The position numbers were made by a program, and so were the translations under genes. Shown one piece after another: positions 1 through 10,199 of a DNA stretch of 21,011 nucleotides (position 1 is its first letter; every line of letters begins with the position of its first letter). This DNA comes from Euplotes cf. woodruffi 2 WChen-2021 (lineage: Eukaryota > Ciliophora > Spirotrichea > Euplotida > Euplotidae): assembly GCA_021441665.1 (NCBI GenBank), contig JAGYYN010016361.1:1-21011 (forward strand). The letters run 5' to 3'. The notes beneath the pieces are model-generated. The model did not search any database. It was not told where the DNA came from and was given only the letters and a program-made list of their open reading frames with translations.

Positions 1-2181
1 TGAGACTTCAGACCAACTACAACTCAATGACTACAAAAGCCAAATTGTCGACCAAGACAACTGTATGTCGGACCTATCCTGCCTCAATATCGAGATCCAC
101 GAGACTGACGAAAACAAAGAGGAAATCAACTGAGACTTAGAAGCAGTCAAGCGAGAGAAAGAAGAACTCGAAAACAAACTTAATAGCAATGACATTTCAA
201 TCTGCTATGCAGAGTCGAGTTACTTCGAGAAAATAAGAAACCAACTGTACACGAACTTTGAGGAGGAGTGGGACATCAACCATTCGATTGCTGAAATCAA
301 CGAACTCCAGAAGGAAAACAACGAACGGATACTCAACTTAGCTAACGACATGGAAGAACTCATTGAGCTCAAAGAACAAGCACAAAACGAAGATGATAAA
401 ATACTCATTGGAGACCAGCTCAATATTAAGCTCAATGAAATCGAAAATTTAGAAAAGGCGATGGAAGATAACGCCAATGTACTTAAGGAGTGGGTCAACG
501 CAAAGAAAATCAATGAAGAAAATCGAAACCGCATACAGTCCATGTTTACAAACATCCAAAGCAGCAAGAAAAAGGATATAATTGAGATGCAGATTGCGAT
601 GAGAAAGCTCAAACTTGAAAAAACAGACCTTCATTTGCAGAATCTTCAGATTAAATAAAGAAGTAATGCTCTCAAGACGACAGAATGAATCGAAAGAAAA
701 ATAAACTCAGACAACTCCATGCAGAAATAGATAAAATGAAGCGAGACTTAATTGCGAAGGATAAAGAACTTGAACGAAGCAAACAGATTCTATGTGAAAA
801 AGACGAAGAACTAAAAAGAATCAAAAAGATTGCTATGCTTTCTCCACAAGAAGTGAGCTCAATGGCAAATGAAAATAGCATTGAGGTATTGCAACAGATT
901 GCTATAGAAAATCAAATATCTCCAAATGTATGATCTCCATCTAATCGAAATGCAAAGGACAGCAAGGTAATCTTAAGTCATCCTTTTTACCTGAATTTAC
1001 CGCAAAAGCATCAAGATAACTTCCCTTATTTTGTAAAATCAAGCTCGGACTTATCGTCAAATAAAAAGTCAGGAAACAAAGAGAACGCAAATGATTTAGT
1101 TTTCAAAGAAAGACTCAACATCGTTGACAGTTTTTCAAATTCCCGGCAGCCGAAAATTGTATCTAAGCGGTACAATACAAGGCATGAAAACGGCATCGAC
1201 GACAGTTTTCAGAGCCTATCATCGCAAGGATGTCACAATGACGACGCAGCCAACTGCTTGAACAACCAGTCAGAGAGCTACGTACTCAGAAGGGACACTC
1301 ATAAGGTCAAAATGCTTGAGAAGAACGGACTTGTAAATATCGACAACAGAGAGGGTGTTGTTAAAGAGATCACTCCAATCAAAGACAGCAAAGTCTCAAG
1401 TATCAATACCACTCCAAATAACAACAGCTCGAGCTCAAATAACAATGGAAGCTACTCGAGTAATTATGCAAAGAGGAAGCTCGCGAATGATTCTAAAAGC
1501 AAGAACGGCAGGTTCATCAAAGCTAAATACGACGATAAGTGAAATACTGAGGAAAGACCAAGGAGCGTTGCGTCTAAGGTCCACTCCAACTCAAATAACT
1601 CTCAGTCGTGCAATTCATCATCGAAAGTTGTCGATTTAAAAGAAAAGAGAAATAAAGAAAAACAAAAGAAAATCGGGCTATTTGGGTCGGACTTCTCTTC
1701 GGTATTTACAAATGGTAACATCTGCCAAGTAAACAGAAATTACGGCCTGACTGCTCATAAAGACCGTGGAAATGAGGAACTAGAGCCAGGAAACAAAACT
1801 ATCGCTGAGCTTTATAACATTAACCAGAACAAGTTTAAAGTGAAGGAAGAAAAGCTGCACACTCAAAGAAGTTATACAAACTTGCAATACAAAAATAATC
1901 AGGCTGAGAATTCTACTTCTGAAGACATGATCAAAGAAGTTGTAATTGCTAGACGTGAAATACCAAATAGCGCTAAGTACAACTCTGGCAGCAGACTCAC
2001 TATGCAATTTGTAAAGCAACAGTCAGGCAAGAAGTTTGAAGATGCACAATTAAGACACGAAGAGATTGTGAAAAATAATATTGGCTTCGGGAATAACTTT
2101 AACGAAGAGATTCTTCAAGATGGCTCGAATGATAATTGGCCCAGCAAATTTGTTCCAACATTTCTTCAGAAGTATCAATAA
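1..2181 (+). CDS. Coiled-coil / low-complexity protein, 5' end cut by window, two +1 frameshifts
   Basis: The frame is open from base 2, so the start lies outside the window. About 726 residues are visible. Residues up to position 655 are Glu/Lys/Asn-rich with long helical stretches (EKEELENK, MEELIELKEQAQ), as in a coiled coil. Two AAA-TAA-A sites (TAA at 656 and 702) each stop one frame exactly where the +1 frame takes over, so the 15-codon segment between them links two clearly coding blocks. The remainder is Ser/Asn-rich and probably disordered (SSINTTPNNNSSSSNNN) and ends FLQKYQ-TAA. In-frame TGA codons at about 137, 931 and 1540 are read as Cys. No introns are needed. I do not recognise the family; a kinesin tail or other cytoskeletal coiled coil is possible but unproven. 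The next gene converges on it with about 100 bp between stops. Confidence 0.85.
653..658 (+). other. Programmed +1 frameshift site AAA-TAA
   Basis: Frame 2 ends LQNLQIK-stop. Skipping the T continues KEVMLSRR in the next frame. The following base is A. Confidence 0.85.
699..704 (+). other. Programmed +1 frameshift site AAA-TAA (second in gene)
   Basis: NESKEK-stop in one frame becomes KLRQLHAEI in the +1 frame, only 46 bases after the first shift. Two +1 steps move the ribosome through all three frames. Confidence 0.85.
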
Positions 2182-2282
2182 AATACATACAATTTAGTAA
2201 ATGCATAATATTCAATAAAGATAAAAATTAAATTGTTCGATTAATTTTATTGAAACGATAAAGTTTTTTATTTATATTACTC

Positions 2283-3436
2283 TTATAACTTTATTTCATG
2301 AACAATCAACGAATTGTTAAGGACTTTGAATTGGTTTAGTATCTCATGAACTCTTGTCCAGTCTCGATCTAACACATCTTTTTTGAATTCCCTTTCAATA
2401 AACTTTGCATCTCTTTCTGACATTTTTGCATATCTTTGTCTATTTGGGTCGCTTTGATTACCTTGGCCAGTATTGGCAAGTTCTTCCCTCATTTTCATTC
2501 GTTCTCCAAGTTTGATGAAGTCGTCAATATCCATATCGTTAACGATTTCTTCGATTTTGAACCCGGTGAAGTCGTCTAAAGACATCAAAGCGATAATTTT
2601 ACCTCGATCAACATCGTTTAAATTACATGAGTCAAGGACAGAGTTGTGATCGTTATCATTACGGTCTTTTATCTCATTTTCGTCGTTTTGTTGGTTATTT
2701 ATTCGCTTTTAAAGTTACATAATGACTGTACCTTTGATGTTCTCCATTTTGTTCCATTCAGAGAACAGGTCTCTTAGTTCACTGAGCTTGATCTCCTCCT
2801 TCTCCAGTTTTTTAGTGATCGATCTGCACCGAATCGTCGATACACTTTTGCTTCCTGTAGCGTAAATAGCGAGTTCTCACCTGTATTGTTAAGATTTGTT
2901 GTGACAGGCTGTAATTTCTTTCCCTTTGACTTTTTCTTGCGCAGAGGCACTTCTTTAAAGCCTCTGCCGTAAAAGCTATAGTCAGAGGAGACGTTTGCAG
3001 CATTGTTTGACTTGATCTCGCTGATTAAGTTAGTCTCTCTTGTTGAGTCTGCAATTCCACCGAAATTCGAGACCTTAGAGCCACATTCATTTGTGTTGAT
3101 ATCAATGCTCGAGCGATAGCCGCTTGGAGTACATTGCGTTGTCTTGAAGGATTTGGAGTCGAATGGAGACTTCGGCTTGATGTACTTCATTTTAAAGAAC
3201 TTATTTTGAACTCAAGGCACTGTTAACTTTGTGCAAGTTATGTTCAGAGATTTCATCGTCATACCATACATTCAGCATGTATCCTGGCTGAAGATTGGTC
3301 TCACGTCTTTTCTTTGACCTTTTGACAATCTTCTCTCTTACTTCTTTGAGATTTATCAGTGGATTTAGTTTTTGGTTGCTTATGGCTGTTGGCTTTCATA
3401 CATTCGCGATCTAAAAAGCCCATCACATCCTTTCAT
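2283..3436 (-). CDS. Unknown basic protein, two introns, two +1 shifts, possible +2 shift
   Basis: Read from 3436 downwards: MKGCDGLFRS..., a basic segment (KIVKRSKKRRETNLQPG), then YMLNVWYDDE. A +1 shift at 3201-3206 gives KFFKMKYIKPK. Two 26-bp introns lie at 2855-2880 and 2706-2731. A +1 shift at 2695-2700 enters the C-terminal part DDFTGFKIEEI...DRDWTRVHEILNQFK, ending KL-TAA. The N-terminal join is unsettled. CCA-TAA at 3380-3385 must be passed either by a +2 step (SQQP then SNQKLNPL, 365 residues) or by a 41-bp intron beginning GTGATG just after the fourth codon; both keep whole codons. ATG at 3190 is an internal Met in this model, although it could start a shorter product. I recognise no family. 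The C-terminal 100 residues are the best-ordered-looking part. Confidence 0.72.
2695..2700 (-). other. Programmed +1 frameshift site AAA-TAA just after an intron
   Basis: After splicing of the 26-bp intron at 2706-2731 the frame reads IKANK-stop. The +1 frame continues NQQNDENE and stays open to the gene's end. The shift lies only two codons downstream of the splice junction. Confidence 0.8.
3201..3206 (-). other. Programmed +1 frameshift site AAA-TAA
   Basis: NSALSSK-stop continues as KFFKMKYIK after the T is skipped; the next base is G. Confidence 0.8.
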
Positions 3437-3473
3437 TTTACAATATCTTTTAATTATAATTTTACAAAGGAAA

Positions 3474-3933
3474 CTAAAATCTTTTAAAGTGAACGAAGAT
3501 TGAGTCTAAGGCTAATTTTGGCTTTGTATTGCCTAATATTTTTTTATCATAAAATAATAATTTTACATTTCCTCCATTCCGAATGCGATTTAGGAAGCTC
3601 TTGTTGTTAACCTGAGCTACTTTAAGCTCCAAATTCTTGTACGATCAAGTCGGGTACCACGGTCCATCGTACTTCCTAGTCGATTTGTGGTTTCCTAGTA
3701 AAAATAGGTAAAAAAAATGGCGCTGGCTTTAAAACACTTAATTATAGATTTTTTTTATGCATGAGTGTGGTTGCACCAATGCTAATTCCAAACATACCAT
3801 AGTCGACATTTTGTTTAAACTGCTTGCGTCTATGGCTCAAGCTACTCTGGTTTCTTATAAAGCTGGGCCTATCGTCTCAACTGCTTCTCCTGTGCTCAAG
3901 CGTGTAACCGTTGGGTTGAATTAGAGATTTCAT
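3474..3933 (-). CDS. Small unknown basic protein, two exons
   Basis: Exon 1 starts at ATG 3933 (MKSLIQPNGYTLEHRRSS), uses TGA as Cys, and runs to about 3798 (KQFKQNVDYG). Exon 2 (3694-3474) reads STRKYDGPWYPTCSYKN, then KVAQVNNKSFLNRIRNGG, and ends HFKRF-TAG. Both parts look coding. The joint is my inference: a GTATGT donor at 3797 and a TAG acceptor at 3695 give a 103-bp intron and a protein of 118 residues. That intron is much longer than most here, so a germline-only insert in this place is an alternative. The stop lies only 37 bp before the start of the next gene on the same strand. The family is not recognised. Confidence 0.6.
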
Positions 3934-4037
3934 CTTAAATGCAATAATTATAATTAATAAATGTATAATAAATTGGTATAATACAAAAGCCACTTGTGTG
4001 CAGGTGTATAATTATTATAAATAAATAGTTATAGAAG

Positions 4038-4256
4038 ATGGAAGACAACGGCCCAGGATTCTACAAAGAAAACTACATCAGACATCTCAGCAACTACTCC
4101 TACTGAATTATGCCATATCTTAGGAACATCCAGCAGAAATACTCAGCATCTGTGACTTTGCAGTTCGACGAAGAAGTTGATCTCAAGGCTTATTGTGTAG
4201 ACGAGAGAAAGTACTTGGAAGACGCGAGAGAGTTGCTTAACAAATTCCATGAATAA
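4038..4256 (+). CDS. Small 72-residue protein
   Basis: A single exon with a clean ATG and a TAA-TAA end; it is invisible under the standard code because codon 23 is TGA (Cys: SNYSYC). It reads MEDNGPGFYKENYIRHLSNY, then MPYLRNIQQKYSASVTLQFDEE and a charged helical tail DERKYLEDARELLNKFHE. There is no signal peptide or membrane segment, and it is probably a soluble, mostly helical small protein. The upstream 80 bp are very AT-rich, as expected of a ciliate 5' leader. I do not recognise the family. Confidence 0.7.
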
Positions 4257-4485
4257 TAAAAATAACCCATAAGATCTCCTGCATATCGATGTTCGATTTA
4301 TTATAAAACCTGAGTATTGTAATACTGATGTTTATAGCTTAAGATTCGCTCTTTTATGTATAAGTTTGAAAAGTAGTTGAAATAAACTTGTGGAGTTATA
4401 ATCAATTTGCCGACACATATTCAATTTAATCATGATGTATTTTTAAATGCAAGACTGAATAAAAAATATATTATATTATTAAAAT

Positions 4486-5847
4486 ATGACACTTTTGTTA
4501 AACAGGAAATCTGTTCTGATTATCTGTCTTACACTTTTTGTGGCGATTACTCATGCTGAGCCAAACCCAGGGTATGTTATTGCAGTAAGACAGCAGATAT
4601 TCACCGATTTGATTCAAAAGTACGCTCAGCCTGTTCTATCTCGATACGGACACTTTCACATCCCGATAATTTCAGCATCAGGTGTGAACATTACTGATAT
4701 CTACGGGAATGTAACAAATCCATCGGCAAGCAATGTTATCTTCAACTTTAATCAAACAGGGAAATCACTTGACGTCGGAATGGCTAATACCACTGTGAGT
4801 GCCGGCTTTAACTGGAAGTACTCGACACTGTCAGGAACTGCAAATATTACTGGGCCCGTTAAGATATTTGAAACATCAGTTTTCTTTGATTCTGCACTAA
4901 AGAATGGGTTCAAAGTCCCTCAGATCAACCTCAAACAGTTTTTATTTGCTTTAGATAAAAACAACTTCAAGATACATCTTGACTGCAGTGAATGCTCCCA
5001 GATTATTATTGATTTGTTAGTTAGACTTTTTAAAACTACCCTACTCGACTCAATTGAAAAGGCCGTGGATGCAATTGTGAGTCAAAAGATATTTGATGAA
5101 GTAAATTTAGTAGTCACAAAGCTATATCCGACAACTGTTAATATTACTAAAGATATTGGAGTATGCTTAGCTACAACTAACACAATAGCAATTAGTGATG
5201 ATCATATCGAAGTTCCTCTTGATCTTACCCTGTATCTTCCATCTGAGGGATATTCAAGACATGGAGACGGCCCAGTAATCCCGACTTATAACATCCAGCT
5301 CCCTGGAGAAATAATGTTTTTCCTAAGTTCATATGTAACCGATTCAGCAATGCATTTGTTAAATAAAGTAGCCTTAAGTTTCCCATTCACACTATGGAAA
5401 GTCCCGATGTCCCTGGATCTACTGGGTCCTTCCGCTCCAACAAGCATCAAGATTCTTGAAGATAACTTTGAAGTCTTCGCGACTCCAACTCTTACAATTG
5501 ATTCTTTAAAGACTAAAATTACAGTAGAGATCGAGACAAATGTAAATGCTAAAGTCAAAGCTGGTGACGACTCACACTTGCTATACTTCACTCCTCAGCT
5601 AAAGCAAGTGACACTGAACAAGATAATTGTGGACATCCTCGGTTACAAACTCGATCTATCAAGGCTGGACTTTGTGTTCAACTGGGTAGCCAAGCAGATC
5701 ATTAATCGCATTTTACTTCCGACAATTCCAATCCCGCAGATCCCCGGGTTTAAGTTAAACATGTCGGATAGTATTTTGCAAGTGCAAAACGACTACGTGG
5801 AGTTTGGAGTCTCGTTCGATTTTCAGAGCCTATTCAAAAACCACTAA
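4486..5847 (+). CDS. Secreted LBP/BPI/PLUNC-family lipid-binding protein
   Basis: A single uninterrupted exon of 453 residues. Residues 1-24 are a signal peptide (MTLLLNRKSVLIICLTLF, then VAITHA). The mature start EPNPGYVIAVRQQIFTDLI matches the family's NPG + amphipathic helix opening. The Cys pair around 166-169 (DCSEC) sits in the N-terminal BPI barrel. The Pro-rich stretch PTIPIPQIPGFKL near 420-435 and the final strand DYVEFGVSF match the end of the second barrel. Several N-x-S/T sites (NIT, NVT, NQT) fit a secretory glycoprotein. Members bind lipid or lipopolysaccharide in a boomerang-shaped two-barrel fold. Here it may act outside the cell or in food vacuoles. No introns, no recoding, and all Cys codons are TGY. 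The family is clear; the ligand is unknown. Confidence 0.88.
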   Translation: MTLLLNRKSVLIICLTLFVAITHAEPNPGYVIAVRQQIFTDLIQKYAQPVLSRYGHFHIPIISASGVNITDIYGNVTNPSASNVIFNFNQTGKSLDVGMANTTVSAGFNWKYSTLSGTANITGPVKIFETSVFFDSALKNGFKVPQINLKQFLFALDKNNFKIHLDCSECSQIIIDLLVRLFKTTLLDSIEKAVDAIVSQKIFDEVNLVVTKLYPTTVNITKDIGVCLATTNTIAISDDHIEVPLDLTLYLPSEGYSRHGDGPVIPTYNIQLPGEIMFFLSSYVTDSAMHLLNKVALSFPFTLWKVPMSLDLLGPSAPTSIKILEDNFEVFATPTLTIDSLKTKITVEIETNVNAKVKAGDDSHLLYFTPQLKQVTLNKIIVDILGYKLDLSRLDFVFNWVAKQIINRILLPTIPIPQIPGFKLNMSDSILQVQNDYVEFGVSFDFQSLFKNH

Positions 5848-5931
5848 TCTCTCAGACGTAAAATTAGCTTCCTTTATATCTGATTAGTCCAATCTGAGTT
5901 TTAGATAAATATCATTGATAAATATTCAAAA

Positions 5932-6361
5932 ATGAGTTTTAGAAAATCAGTCGGCAAACTGTTAGAAAGGTCCAGACACAGGTCTACTGCAAAAACTGAT
6001 ATTTTTAAACGTATTTTACTGATTTGAGATAACAGTGTGATTTATTTTAGCTAAACTGAAATCGATACTCAAAAACTCAAGCCGCAATACTCACTTAAGC
6101 ATGACATCGTTTCAAATTAGCAAAGACTCGGATTTGTCTCCTGTTAAATAATGACTTCAAGATGAAGCTATTCAAGACCAAGGGGAAGGCTGAAAAACAG
6201 GCAAAGAAAAGCATACCGACATGTAAGTTGTTAAAATAACAGTGGTAGCAAAATACTTGAATCCAATTGCAAATGAAAATCAAAAGCCAGAAGCTCCGCC
6301 AAAAGTAACAAATATAGCTCTTTCATCTATTATCAATCAACTTATGCTGTTATTGATATAA
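5932..6361 (+). CDS. Small basic protein, two introns and one +1 shift
   Basis: The start MSFRKSVGKLLERSRHRS is followed by a 40-bp intron (6011-6050). Exon 2 (KLKSILKNSSRNTHLSM) ends SDLSPVK at AAA-TAA (6146-6151). The +1 frame continues NDFKMKLFKTKGKAEKQAKK, then a 26-bp intron (6223-6248, GTAAGT...TAG), and ends KYLNPIANENQKPEAPPKV...LLLI-TAA. With these steps the gene closes at 120 residues. It is strongly basic. An alternative is that a separate gene starts at ATG 6162 (MKLFKTKGKAEK) and the upstream exon is something else. The C-terminal 20 residues are less convincing, so the real end could differ. The family is not recognised. Confidence 0.6.
6146..6151 (+). other. Programmed +1 frameshift site AAA-TAA
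   Basis: SDLSPVK-stop continues NDFKMKLF. The next base is T and a TGA follows directly in the zero frame. Confidence 0.65.
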
Positions 6362-6532
6362 TACTGAAGACAAAATAAACTACATGTGGAGTTTTTAACA
6401 TAAAATTTTTAAAATATCAGTAAAAATACATTTTCTTTAGCTTTATGTAAATCAAGTTCAACTCCTCGTTAACTTTAGTTGCTTTTAAATCAATAAAATA
6501 TCAATGCTAAGTAGACGCAAATCATCTGATAG

Positions 6533-7086
6533 TTATTTAAAAACGTCTTTAGTCAATGCGCACATAAAATCGTTAATTTAACTACAATATCAGCAAGAAG
6601 AACAGTTACCAGCGAGTTATTTGATATCAGAGCTCGTCAAGTCGTTCCACTAAAAATCGGTATTTATGAATATAACTTTTAGCCAACAATGAAGAGGAGA
6701 TCAGCTCGCTGAGCAAGATCGCTCAAGACGTTATTAAAGCTAAAAATGAATTGGACAGGTGAATGCAGGTACCTTTGCTCGCCTCATTTTTAGAAAGTCA
6801 AAGTGCTCAGTATGAAGAATAAAGTATGCAGATTTTTAATTATCAATAGCTTATTTTTAAATTTTAGATCAAACTGATTTACATCCTAATTGTGATAATT
6901 TAATACTATAGGTCCTTGAGAACGAAAAGAGCATACGTAGGCAAGTAACAATTATATATAGTCGAGAGAAAAGTTGAACTCAGCGAACAAGAAGTCAAAA
7001 TTTATAAGCAACAGTCAGAAGAACTCAAAAAAGAAAATGAAGAACTGAAGGAGAAACTCTTAATAAAGCAGTTGATAAATGATTAA
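6533..7086 (+). CDS. Coiled-coil protein with four introns; 5' end unresolved
   Basis: The exons are clear from about 6600: TVTSELFDIRARQVVPLKI, intron 6660-6682 (23 bp), NNEEEISSLSKIAQDVIKAK, intron 6769-6793 (25 bp), KVKVLSMKNK, intron 6824-6911 (88 bp), VLENEKSI, intron 6937-6961 (25 bp), then LERKVELSEQEVKIYKQQ and ELKKENEELKEKL, ending IND-TAA. The last 80 residues keep leucine/hydrophobic heptads across three splice sites, which supports the joins. The frame is open upstream to a TAG at 6530 without an ATG, so a first exon is missing. The ATG at 6504 begins a coding-looking frame, but I could not join it cleanly. The 88-bp intron could instead be two introns around a short exon. Confidence 0.65.
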
Positions 7087-7179
7087 ATTACATATCGATT
7101 CGGTATTCAATTATTAAGTATTATTTATTTTAATTTATTTAAGCAGTAGTATTATTGAAGGTATATTTTACTATTGATA

Positions 7180-10100
7180 TTAAAACTTTAAATCTTCATT
7201 ATTATTAGTTGACCTCCAGTTTCTTTTGAGTATCTCATTTAAATACTTATGCTTATTTTGTACAGCTTTAAAGTCCTTATTAGAATACGCTGCCTTTCCA
7301 ACAAAAATCATGGATTTATCTTTATTCCTGACCAGTCGTTCAGAAATCGGTACATAATACTGTTTTCTATCGACTGAGCTCGATTGTTTTTGCTTCTCAC
7401 TGGTATTTTGCTTATTAAAATTTAAATTCTTAACGACCGAGTCATTTTGATTGATCCCACTGAAAGTCTTCATCATATTGGCTCTATAACAATTACACAC
7501 CTTTGTTACCGTTCTGACTGAATGTTAGTCTGCGGCTTTCTTTGCGTTGGAACACCTTGGAACTTTCTTTTTAGCACGATGACTTTAGTCTTTTTCTTTT
7601 TGCCTTTATTTTTATTTTGAGCTTCACCCTGGTTTTTGTATCTAAAATCGTATTTGTTAAGCGCGGTAAAATAGGGTTAGTGATTTTTAAATCTTACGAT
7701 CCGTATATTGTCCTCATTTTTTGAGACTGCTCAGTCTCCTTTGGCTGTTCTCGGTTGAGAATGTTGTTATTTGCCATTGTCTGCTCTTCTTGAGGCGGAG
7801 TAATTGTAAAGTAAAGACTGCTTTTGTATTTGAAATCTGCTGGACGAACGAATAACTTCTTGTGGTGCAATTGTACAAAATCCTCACGGGTTTTAAATAT
7901 CGGATTTGGAATGAAACCGTCTATTTTTCGTTCTAAAGACCTTTGCTTTACTCTTTCTGAATGAATCTCTGAGTAGTTTTTATTTTCAGTTTTGGTTTAA
8001 AATTCTGTCTAATGAACTTGAAATTTTTGATTTTTCTTCTGAATCTTGCATTATAGAAGGAACAATTAGCAGTTTTCCGTAATCAAATTTGCTTAATCTT
8101 GGCTTAAAGCTTCATTCTGTCGTTTCACTTTGTTTATTTTATTTCGATTTCCTTTTTCAACTTTGCATTTCGATTGTTCATCCACAGATTGCTTCTTTGT
8201 AATAAAGATAGTTCAGACCACTTCTTGCCGTCGCTCATATTAAGTTGTTGTCATATCGGGTCAAGCAGATCATCCCTCCCCGAAGCTGGATTATTAATTT
8301 CAACGTAATGCATATGCAACTCTGCGGTTTTTGCTTTCGCAGGGTAAGAGTGGTTAATCCTTGGCGAACTCTGAAGGCTAATTTCCTTTTCCTTTTTCAT
8401 CATCTGTTCTTTGATCTTCTTTTGGCTTTTGAGGCCTTTATAAATCAGTCTATCTTCAACAGGTAAAATCGGCTTCTTATATAGCTGAGGTTTCTTAGCT
8501 TTCTGTTCCTTCACAGGAGTCACTGTTTTGTTTCTTTCAATCTCTAGCTTTCTTTGTTTATTTCTGCTCCCACAGGTATAAATCGTCAATAGTTCTTAGC
8601 AAACTTCTGGATTTTGGGTTTATCTCTGGCTTGGCAGTTATTAATCCCGCAGTCTTGCCCTTGTCACTGACTTTTACATTCCTTTTGCCTTCATTTTGGA
8701 CCTTGAGTCCTTGCAGCCGATCGGGTATATTTTTGGATTGCTTTAGTCTTATTAAATTTTGACTGCCAGTTGAAAGAGTCTGCCTTTCCCTCTGCTGATT
8801 ACTGGTTGTTCTCTCCACTGGAAAAGTGAGCTTTTGATCATTGATTATTTGCTGCTCGGTTATTAGTAGTCTTCTGTTTAACTCTGATCCGTATTTATTT
8901 GGACTACTGTCCTTAGTCGCTGAGTTATCTCGACTCTGAATTAAATGATGGATTGTTTGCTTTATCTACACTTGTTATTTTAAGCTTTTACCTCTTCCTG
9001 GTCTAATGAGATATATAGCTTGCTGGAGAAGTCTTGGTGAGAGATTTGATTTTTACTGCTCCTTGCGGGCTGAATCCTGTCTTCTCTTTGGTCTCTGTTC
9101 TTTGAGTCCTTGTGTGCATCGCCTTCAGGTCCAAAAGTCGAGAATGTCTGGTTGTTGTAGTAGTGGTCGCTTTCTTCTTGTTCTCAGATTGACGATACTG
9201 CATATCGACTTTGAGCTTGCCTCGAATTTTGCTTTGAGTAACTTTTACCAATTGATTTCATTAAATTTTCCTGCGATTTTTTAATGCTTTTTATAAGTTT
9301 GTTATTCTCGACTATTAAATCCTTAGATCTGGTTGGAGAGACACTGTTATTGACATTGAGATATTTTGAAAAGTTATTTAAACTGTTTTGTTTTTATTGG
9401 TGAAGCAACCTCTTCTTCAGATATCAGCTTTGAGTTTTCTAAAAGCCTCTCGCCTCAAGAGCCAGAAAACCCTGATTTTTCTGCTTCAAAATGATATCCA
9501 TACCGATTATTCTGTACAAAATAAGGCGAGCCCTGAGATGGTCTTTTTGTCCTGTATATGCTTGATTCCAATACTGTATTAAAACTGATTATTTTTGCTG
9601 AGACTTGCTCATATTACTGCCAGCTCTCGCGTAAGAATCAGGCGATTGGCTGAGTGTGAGACTAACATCTTCCTTATCATCCCGATAATACTCTTTGGCT
9701 CTTTTACTGGTTATATCCTCAGTTAATTTATTCAGCTCGTAGTCTTCCCTCTGTTCGCCATCTGGATGTTTTGAGTTTTCAAAAAGCTTCCGGACTGGCA
9801 TAGTTACACTTGGGGTTGTTCCACTTGAAGAAAGCAATTTATTATCTTGGTTTTGGCTTTTATTAAACAAACTCAAGTCGAAGTTACTGAGTGGAGGCGA
9901 ACACTTTAAGTCTATAATATTATATCGTTGCTATTATTGCTGTCAAAAATATTCTTGCTTATATGTTCACATTCCTTTGCATCATATCGGTGTGATTTAT
10001 GCTCAAAATGCTTTGCAAAACCACCTCTCCAGTTTTCATCGCTCGACTGCGACGGAGACAAATGTCTGAATAATCGACTATCAACCAAAGGGGACACAAA

Positions 10101-10199
10101 ATTCTCACTGCTTGATTCTTGATATGCACGGTCAGTATTATCAACGCTATTCGTGACTTTCCTTGCAGCGTGGATTGAGTAATTTCGCATATGATCCAT
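7180..10199 (-). CDS. Large disordered protein needing six recoding events and three introns
   Basis: Start ATG at 10199 (MDHMRNYSIHAARKV); end DLKF-TAA at 7180. Introns lie at 8966-8991 (26 bp), 7642-7697 (56 bp) and 7484-7509 (26 bp). Four +1 shifts occur at AAA-TAA (9374, 8558, 8134 and 7980). Two more frame breaks, TTA-TAG at 9912 and AAA-TAA at 9589, need a +2 step, or introns of 59 and 53 bp with poor donors. All together the gene closes at 967 residues. It is Ser/Lys/Asn-rich with short ordered-looking pieces: a helix DLIVENNKLIKSIKKSQENL, WSELSLLQRSNLWMNNRNAK, and a C-terminal block YVPISERLVRNKDKS...LNEILKRNWRS. Four in-frame TGA codons are read as Cys. No family is recognised. It could be more than one gene, but no internal stop lacks a recoding or splice exit. 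Confidence 0.75.
7980..7985 (-). other. Programmed +1 frameshift site AAA-TAA
   Basis: ILNQNCK-stop continues as KNYSEIHSERVKQ; the next base is A and the preceding codon is TGA (Cys). Confidence 0.82.
8134..8139 (-). other. Programmed +1 frameshift site AAA-TAA
   Basis: LKKEIEIK-stop continues as KQSETTECSFKPRL; the next base is A. Confidence 0.82.
8558..8563 (-). other. Programmed +1 frameshift site AAA-TAA
   Basis: DDLYLWEQK-stop continues as KQRKLEIERNKT, joining two long open blocks; the next base is A. Confidence 0.85.
9374..9379 (-). other. Programmed +1 frameshift site AAA-TAA
   Basis: SPIKTKQFK-stop continues as NFSKYLNVNNSV in the +1 frame; the next base is C. Confidence 0.8.
9589..9594 (-). 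other. Candidate +2 frameshift site AAA-TAA
   Basis: NMSKSQQK-stop. The +1 frame dies after three codons, whereas skipping TA gives ISFNTVLESSIYRTKRPS, which runs into well-supported coding sequence. The alternative is a 53-bp intron with a GTCTCA donor. Confidence 0.5.

Noticed and set aside
220-612. Minus-strand open frame rich in Ser and Phe
   Set aside because: It is the antisense shadow of the coiled-coil gene, whose plus frame is open from the window start.
9003-9251. Minus-strand open frame with a Thr run (KKKATTTTTTRH)
   Set aside because: Another frame (SDHYYNNQTFSTFGPEGD...) continues on both sides, uses TGA as Cys and joins the spliced gene, so this frame is a shadow.
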